Shown here: piece after piece, positions 5,816 through 8,903 of the stretch
Layout of the letters: each line of letters begins with the position of its first letter
How positions within the stretch are numbered: the first letter of the stretch is position 1
Assembly: GCA_014379915.1 (NCBI GenBank)
Contig: JACMKV010000332.1
Location: forward strand, 1-8,903
From: Burkholderiales bacterium
GTDB taxonomy: Bacteria; Pseudomonadota; Gammaproteobacteria; Burkholderiales; JACMKV01
DNA length: 8,903 nucleotides
Direction: 5' to 3'
Position numbers and translations under genes: made by a program
Notes under the pieces: generated by a model
The model's database searches: none
Told to the model about the DNA's origin: nothing
What the model saw: only the letters and a program-made list of their open reading frames with translations

Positions 5816-6573
5816 CAAGATTCTTTACTCCATGCCATGACTTCGGCTGGTGTCACGTAATTGATCTGCATCGCGTCGAGCATGCACCACAAGACATCGA
5901 GCTTGAACTGCAGAATGTCGAGCGCGCGTTCCTGCTGCTCGCGAGTCTTGAAGTAATCGAGCGAGATGCGCAATCCATGCTCGACGTCGCGGCGCGCCTC
6001 CGACAACCGTTTGCGGAAATAGTCGTAACCGCTCTTGTCGATCCACGGATACACCTCGGGCCAGCTCGCCAACCGCGCCTTGTGAATCTCGGGCGCGAAC
6101 AGTTCGGTCAAACTTGAGCACACCGCTTCCTGCCACGTCGTGCGGCGCGCGAAGTTCACATAAGCATCGACGGCGAAACGCACGCCCGGCAGAACGAATT
6201 TGAGCGAGGTAATGTCGGCGCGCTTCAAGCCTACCGCTTCGCCGAGGCGCAACCATGCCTCGATGCCGCCTTCTTCGCCTTTCAGCCCATCGTGATCGGT
6301 TATGCGCTTGATCCATTCGCGCCGCACATCGCGATCCGGCGTGTTCGCCATGATCGCGGCATCCTTGATCGGAATGCTGATTTGATAATAGAAACGGTTG
6401 TAGACCCAGCCCTGAACCTGCTCGCGGTTGAGCTTGCCGCTGTTCATCGCAACGTGAAACGGATGATGGATGTGGTAGCGGCTGCCCTTCGCGCGCAATT
6501 GCTGCTCGAATTCCTGCTTGCTCCACGGCAGATTCTGGCGAAGCTCGGGTTGCTCGTTCTCGGGTGCGCCCAT
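5815..6573 (-). CDS. pqqC: PqqC, pyrroloquinoline-quinone synthase
   Basis: Cofactor-less oxidase that performs the last step, ring closure and eight-electron oxidation of the PQQ intermediate by O2. 252 residues, the normal length. Visible conserved parts are YHIHHPFHVAMNSGKLNREQ (about 33-52), WVYNRFYYQISIPIKDAAIM (56-75), ITDHDG (91-96), LPGVRFAVDAYVNFAR (128-143) and SLTELFAPEIHKAR (154-167), which carry the His, Tyr and Arg residues that line the active site in the family. I chose ATG 6573, with GAG just upstream; the frame also opens at a TTG at 6591, adding six residues without a better ribosome site. A REP-like repeat separates it from pqqB. The stop overlaps the next small ORF as TGATG. 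Confidence 0.95.
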   Translation of the reverse strand: MGAPENEQPELRQNLPWSKQEFEQQLRAKGSRYHIHHPFHVAMNSGKLNREQVQGWVYNRFYYQISIPIKDAAIMANTPDRDVRREWIKRITDHDGLKGEEGGIEAWLRLGEAVGLKRADITSLKFVLPGVRFAVDAYVNFARRTTWQEAVCSSLTELFAPEIHKARLASWPEVYPWIDKSGYDYFRKRLSEARRDVEHGLRISLDYFKTREQQERALDILQFKLDVLWCMLDAMQINYVTPAEVMAWSKES

Positions 6574-6600
6574 TTGGATCTCGCTATTCAAATAGTACTG

Positions 6601-6670
6601 TCATTCCGGGCGCGCTTCGCGCGAGCCGGAAGCTTTTTCTCAGTGACGAGATTCCTGTTTGCGCAGGAAT
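6601..6670. repeat. REP-like double palindrome in the pqqB-pqqC spacer
   Basis: First hairpin: TTCCGG (6604-6609) with CCGGAA (6626-6631), enclosing GCGCG (6610-6614) and CGCGC (6618-6622). Second hairpin: ATTCCTG (6651-6657) with CAGGAAT (6664-6670), with TTTGCG as loop. Both lie in the 135-base gap between pqqB and pqqC and would be transcribed inside the operon, where such stems can stall polymerase or protect the upstream message. They are diverged relatives of the CATTCCCGCG...GCGGGAAT repeats at 3928 and 7850. Confidence 0.65.
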
Positions 6671-6708
6671 GGATCGGTTTGCGAGACGCGCTGTTGAACG
6701 ACGCCGCT

Positions 6709-7623
6709 TCACAAAATAATCTCCATTCCATCATACGCCACCTCTATCCCGGTCGCGTTCAACTCCGCGCGTTCGCTCGAATTCTCGTTCAGGATAGGAT
6801 TGGTGTTGTTGATATGGATTAACACCTTGCGCGGCTTCGGGAATTGCTTCAGCGCCGCCATCATGCCAGCTTCGCCGGATTGCGGCAGGTGACCGATCTC
6901 ACGACCGCGCTTTTTCGAGACGCCGAGCTTGATCATTTCATCGTCGGTCCAGAATGTGCCATCGACCAGCAGACAATCGGCGTTTTCCATGAACTCGCGC
7001 AAATGCGGCTCGACTTCGGCGAGCCCCGGTGCGTAAAACAAGCTTTTGCCGCTGCGCGTATCGGTGATGCGCATGCCGATATTGTCGCCTTCGTGCGGAT
7101 CATTGCGATGCGGCGAGTAGGGCGGCGCCGCGCTTTTCAAGGGCAGCGCGGAAAATGACAGATGCGGCACGCCGTCGATCTGGAAACTGCTGGCCGTTTC
7201 GGTCGGCAGACGATGCCAGTTCACGCTGCAATAATGGCCGAGGATGTTGAATAGCGGATTGCCCGTGGTCAAATCCTCGCGCGCCATGTCGGTGCAGTAA
7301 AGCTCAAGGGGCTTGCCTTCGCGCAGCATCAAAAGACCGGTGGTATGATCGATCTGGCTATCCATCAGCACGATCGCGGTGATGGCGGTATCGCGCAGTG
7401 CGCGCGCCGGCTGCAATGCCGGAAACGCTTTCAGTTGCGCGAGGATATCCGGCGAGGTATTGAACAGCACCCAGTTCACGTTGTCGCCGGTAATCGCGAT
7501 CGACGATTGCGTGCGCGCAGTGGCCTTGATGGTTCCTTTGCGCAAGCCATCGCAATTCGGGCAGTTGCAATTCCACTGCGGAAACCCGCCGCCGGCCGCC
7601 GCGCCAAGAACTCTTACTTTCAT
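6709..7623 (-). CDS. pqqB: PqqB, metallo-beta-lactamase-fold PQQ biosynthesis protein
   Basis: 304 residues, the standard length. PqqB is an iron-dependent hydroxylase of the metallo-beta-lactamase fold that oxidises the tyrosine ring of the cross-linked Glu-Tyr intermediate (established knowledge). N-terminal KVRVLGAAAGGGFPQWNCNC is diagnostic; Cys 19, 21 and 24 in WNCNCPNC form the structural zinc site. The family's altered metal motif DSQIDHTTG is at 88-96, and further family blocks are NDPHEGDNIGMRI (about 174-186), LLVDGTFW (218-225), IGHLPQSG (243-250) and HINNTNPILNE (270-280). ATG 7623 has AGGA nine bases upstream. The gene is complete with no odd residues. It lies 353 bases behind pqqA, a long gap holding hairpins and repeats. 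Confidence 0.96.
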   Translation of the reverse strand: MKVRVLGAAAGGGFPQWNCNCPNCDGLRKGTIKATARTQSSIAITGDNVNWVLFNTSPDILAQLKAFPALQPARALRDTAITAIVLMDSQIDHTTGLLMLREGKPLELYCTDMAREDLTTGNPLFNILGHYCSVNWHRLPTETASSFQIDGVPHLSFSALPLKSAAPPYSPHRNDPHEGDNIGMRITDTRSGKSLFYAPGLAEVEPHLREFMENADCLLVDGTFWTDDEMIKLGVSKKRGREIGHLPQSGEAGMMAALKQFPKPRKVLIHINNTNPILNENSSERAELNATGIEVAYDGMEIIL

Positions 7624-7677
7624 CGATGAATATCCTGTAAGCGCATTCGTCCGCTTCAGTACACAAGCACGCGCGAC

Positions 7678-7713
7678 AGAAGCAGGCGGTTAGAAAGAAG
7701 CAAGCGGTTAAAG
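7678..7713. repeat. 18-bp-period direct repeat upstream of pqqB
   Basis: AGAAGCAGGCGGTTA (7678-7692) recurs as AGAAGCAAGCGGTTA (7696-7710), 14 of 15 bases identical, in tandem with a period of 18. It lies 55-90 bases upstream of the pqqB start. It could be a duplicated binding site or simple slippage; nothing else supports a function. Confidence 0.6.
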
Positions 7714-7743
7714 TGACTATGTAAGAGTAAGAGGTTCAAATGA

Positions 7744-7768
7744 CAAGGGAGCCTTGTGGGCCCCCTTG
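7744..7768 (-). terminator. Stem-loop after pqqA, possible attenuator
   Basis: On the minus strand CAAGGGGGCC (7768-7759) pairs with GGCTCCCTTG (7753-7744) over ten positions, with one G-U wobble and a five-base loop CACAA. On the plus strand the same site has an A-C mismatch, so the structure is better as a pqq-direction transcript. It is followed by TCATTTG rather than a U run, so it is at most a partial terminator or an RNA stabiliser that raises pqqA over pqqBCDE. Confidence 0.5.
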
Positions 7769-7849
7769 GCTTTGAGGCTTGCTTGCTACAAGCCCACTTC
7801 CAAAATTCCGAAGCTGATTCGCAAATCTAGGCAACCTCTGATCAAGTTG

Positions 7850-7933
7850 TCATTACCGCGCAAGTGGGGAATCTAGATTTCTCTTAACTATCTAATTCTG
7901 CGAAGCTTCTGGATCCCGCTTGCGCGGGAATGA
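7850..7933. repeat. REP/MITE-like inverted repeat downstream of pqqA
   Basis: The right arm 7908-7933, read in reverse complement (TCATTCCCGCGCAAGCGGG then ATCCAGA), aligns with the left arm 7850-7877 (TCATTACCGCGCAAGTGGGG then AATCTAGA) with a few mismatches and small gaps. The arms enclose about 30 bases of AT-rich sequence. This is the best-preserved copy of the CATTCCCGCG/GCGGGAATGA repeat in the window. It contains no ORF, so it would need a transposase elsewhere if mobile. Confidence 0.75.
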
Positions 7934-7976
7934 CGGCGATGGGACTTATTCAGAGCTTCCTTAATGCTTTTCTGGA

Positions 7977-8051
7977 CTAGCGATTCAGAATGCACATCGT
8001 TACTTCGAAACCGAAACGCATATCGGTGAATTCAGGTTTGTTCCAAGCCAT
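7977..8051 (-). CDS. pqqA: PqqA precursor peptide with Cys in place of the cross-linked Tyr
   Basis: 24-codon gene from ATG 8051 to TAG 7979-7977, with a perfect GGAGG (8061-8057) five bases upstream. The peptide begins MAWNKPEFTDMRFGFEVTM and ends CILNR. Aligned by eye with Klebsiella PqqA (ending GLEVTLYISNR), it keeps Lys-Pro, Phe, Asp, Arg, Gly, the essential Glu (here E16), Val-Thr and the Asn-Arg end. Glu and Tyr of PqqA become the PQQ skeleton, but the Tyr position, four after the Glu, is Cys20 (TGC, one base from TAC). As read, this peptide cannot be converted to PQQ. It starts the pqq cluster and is divergent from tonB. Explanations are a loss-of-function mutation, base-call error, a second functional pqqA elsewhere, or a changed product. 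Identity is sure; function is open. Confidence 0.92.
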   Translation of the reverse strand: MAWNKPEFTDMRFGFEVTMCILNR

Positions 8052-8121
8052 AATAACCTCCAAATAGTTAAGTTAGTTTACAAACTCCAAGTGCTCACTC
8101 GGGGAAACCAGCAGGCTGGAA

Positions 8122-8137
8122 ACTTGTCCGGATAAGT
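8122..8137. promoter_or_regulatory. Imperfect palindrome in the pqqA-tonB divergent region
   Basis: ACTTGTCCGGATAAGT is symmetric at 14 of 16 positions and centred about 78 bases upstream of the pqqA start. Other small inverted repeats nearby are CCAGC-AG-GCTGG (8108-8119) and GTTAA-TTG-TTAAC (8183-8195). Any could bind a regulator of pqqA or tonB. I see no convincing sigma-70 promoter on either strand here. Confidence 0.3.
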
Positions 8138-8317
8138 CCCATCCAACCGGCTCATTCGAAGTTTCAAACCCCGTAATTTCGAGTTAATTGTTAACCAAGC
8201 CGGGGGTTGCTCGCCACGGTGGAATCCTCATTTGCGCGTAATGATTTTCATGAGTCTGATTTTGGTCGACAGATCAAGCGCGTGCATGACAGCCGCGGCG
8301 TGCAGAACGATGCCGGT

Positions 8318-8903
8318 ATGATTCACGCATTCGCCGAGCCGGCGCCAGCCGATTCCGTGCAGCATGCCAACAGCGCGCAAGTTATGGCAGCACTGGTGCT
8401 GTCTATCGCGGTTCACGCTGCCGTCATCACCTGGACGCCGCTGTTTCGTCCGAAGGCTATCGAGCCGCCGCCGACCATTACGGTCGAACTCATGCCGCCA
8501 GTCGAGCCCGCGGCAAAGGTCGCACCGGCGCCACCCCCGCCTGAAGTCATACCCGAATCAAAGCCTGAGCCGATAGTTGAGCTTCCACCCGAGCCCGTGG
8601 CCGAAGTAGTGCCCGAGCCCGAACCCATACCCAAGCCGGAGCTAAAGCCCAAACCTGAGCCAAAACCAAAACCGGTGCGGAAGAAACCAGCTCCGGTAAA
8701 AGCGCCACCGCCCGAGACCGCACCAGAGCCGGAGGTAGCTTCTGAGCCAACTCCGCCGCCCATTGCACAGCCATCCGCACCGGAGGCGCCACCGCCGGTC
8801 GTCATTCCATCCGAGCCATTGAACCCGCAAGCGCAACCCGTCGACGACAATCTGCTCGACGGCTATGCGCAAATCCTGTCCGGCGCGATCGGCAAATTCC
8901 AGA
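8318..8903 (+). CDS. tonB: TonB-like energy transducer, 3' end outside window
   Basis: Couples the inner-membrane proton-motive force, with ExbB/ExbD, to outer-membrane TonB-dependent receptors. 195 residues are visible from ATG 8318. There is a short N-terminal cytoplasmic part, then one membrane segment (about 23-41, MAALVLSIAVHAAVITW) with Ser29 and His33 spaced as the essential Ser16 and His20 of E. coli TonB. A long periplasmic linker rich in Pro, Glu and Lys follows (about 45-165, with runs of PEP, PKPE and KPKP). LLDGYAQILSGAIGKFQ at the edge is the usual lead into the C-terminal TonB domain. The frame is open back to 8195, so a GTG at 8219 could add 33 residues; ATG 8384 would cut off the N-terminal part. 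No start has a clear ribosome site. Divergent from pqqA, which need not mean a shared role. Confidence 0.85.
   Translation, partial: MIHAFAEPAPADSVQHANSAQVMAALVLSIAVHAAVITWTPLFRPKAIEPPPTITVELMPPVEPAAKVAPAPPPPEVIPESKPEPIVELPPEPVAEVVPEPEPIPKPELKPKPEPKPKPVRKKPAPVKAPPPETAPEPEVASEPTPPPIAQPSAPEAPPPVVIPSEPLNPQAQPVDDNLLDGYAQILSGAIGKFQ

Larger units (their letters stand above)
7624..7976. other. Noncoding pqqA-pqqB spacer (353 bases)
   Basis: No gene seen on either strand. Read in the pqq direction it holds a REP-like long inverted repeat (7850-7933), a small stem GGCTTG/CAAGCC (7776-7781 with 7789-7794), a strong stem-loop (7744-7768), and an 18-bp-period direct repeat (7678-7713) just before the pqqB ribosome site. 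Spacers with a stem-loop after pqqA are known in other bacteria and favour pqqA over the rest of the operon. Confidence 0.8.

Noticed and set aside
8062..8100. Possible sigma-70 promoter for pqqA (TTGGAG with AT-rich TAACTA)
   Set aside because: Spacing is only about 14-15 bases and transcription would start at or in the ribosome site; not supportable.
8228..8416. 62-codon minus-strand ORF between pqqA and tonB
   Set aside because: It overlaps the TonB N-terminal and membrane-segment coding region, resembles nothing, and has no ribosome site.
8413..8850. 145-codon minus-strand Gly/Ser-rich ORF
   Set aside because: It is the antisense shadow of the Pro/Glu-rich TonB linker (CCN codons read as NGG/GGN); the plus frame is clearly TonB.

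Overview
The window comes from a proteobacterial chromosome with moderately high GC. MltB plus TonB point to a Gram-negative envelope. The gene style (BrnTA module, PQQ genes with a linked ABC exporter, REP-like intergenic palindromes) suggests a beta- or gammaproteobacterium, but I cannot place it more precisely. Both ends cut through genes: an MltB-type lytic transglycosylase at the left edge and a TonB-like protein at the right edge.

Layout. 2-814 (+): 3' part of mltB. 975-1494 (+): a BrnTA toxin-antitoxin module whose toxin gene is broken by an amber codon and a frameshift, while the antitoxin frame is open. The antitoxin's 3' end runs through two tandem hairpins. 1667-1987 (+): a small conserved-looking protein of unknown function with a strong ribosome binding site. 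From 2024 to 8051 everything lies on the minus strand and reads right to left as pqqA-pqqB-pqqC-(47-codon ORF)-pqqD-pqqE-ABC ATPase-ABC permease. From about 8318 (+), tonB is transcribed divergently from pqqA.

How the genes work together. PqqA is the ribosomal precursor peptide. PqqD binds it and presents it to the radical SAM/SPASM enzyme PqqE, which in known systems links a Glu and a Tyr of PqqA. PqqB and PqqC carry out the later oxidations to pyrroloquinoline quinone. The two ABC genes resemble the efflux-type transporter pair that travels with PQQ synthesis and PQQ-dependent alcohol dehydrogenases. No dehydrogenase gene lies in the window.

Main surprise: the pqqA gene encodes the expected peptide context, but the cross-linked tyrosine is a cysteine (TGC, one transition from TAC; E16 and C20). 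As read, this peptide cannot give PQQ. It is a mutation, a sequence error, a copy backed up by another pqqA, or a precursor for a different cross-link. Other points: REP-like palindromes sit in three spacers of the pqq region, a 47-codon ORF fits exactly between pqqC and pqqD, and a 17-bp tandem duplication covers the permease start codon. I found no rRNA, tRNA, CRISPR array or transposase gene.
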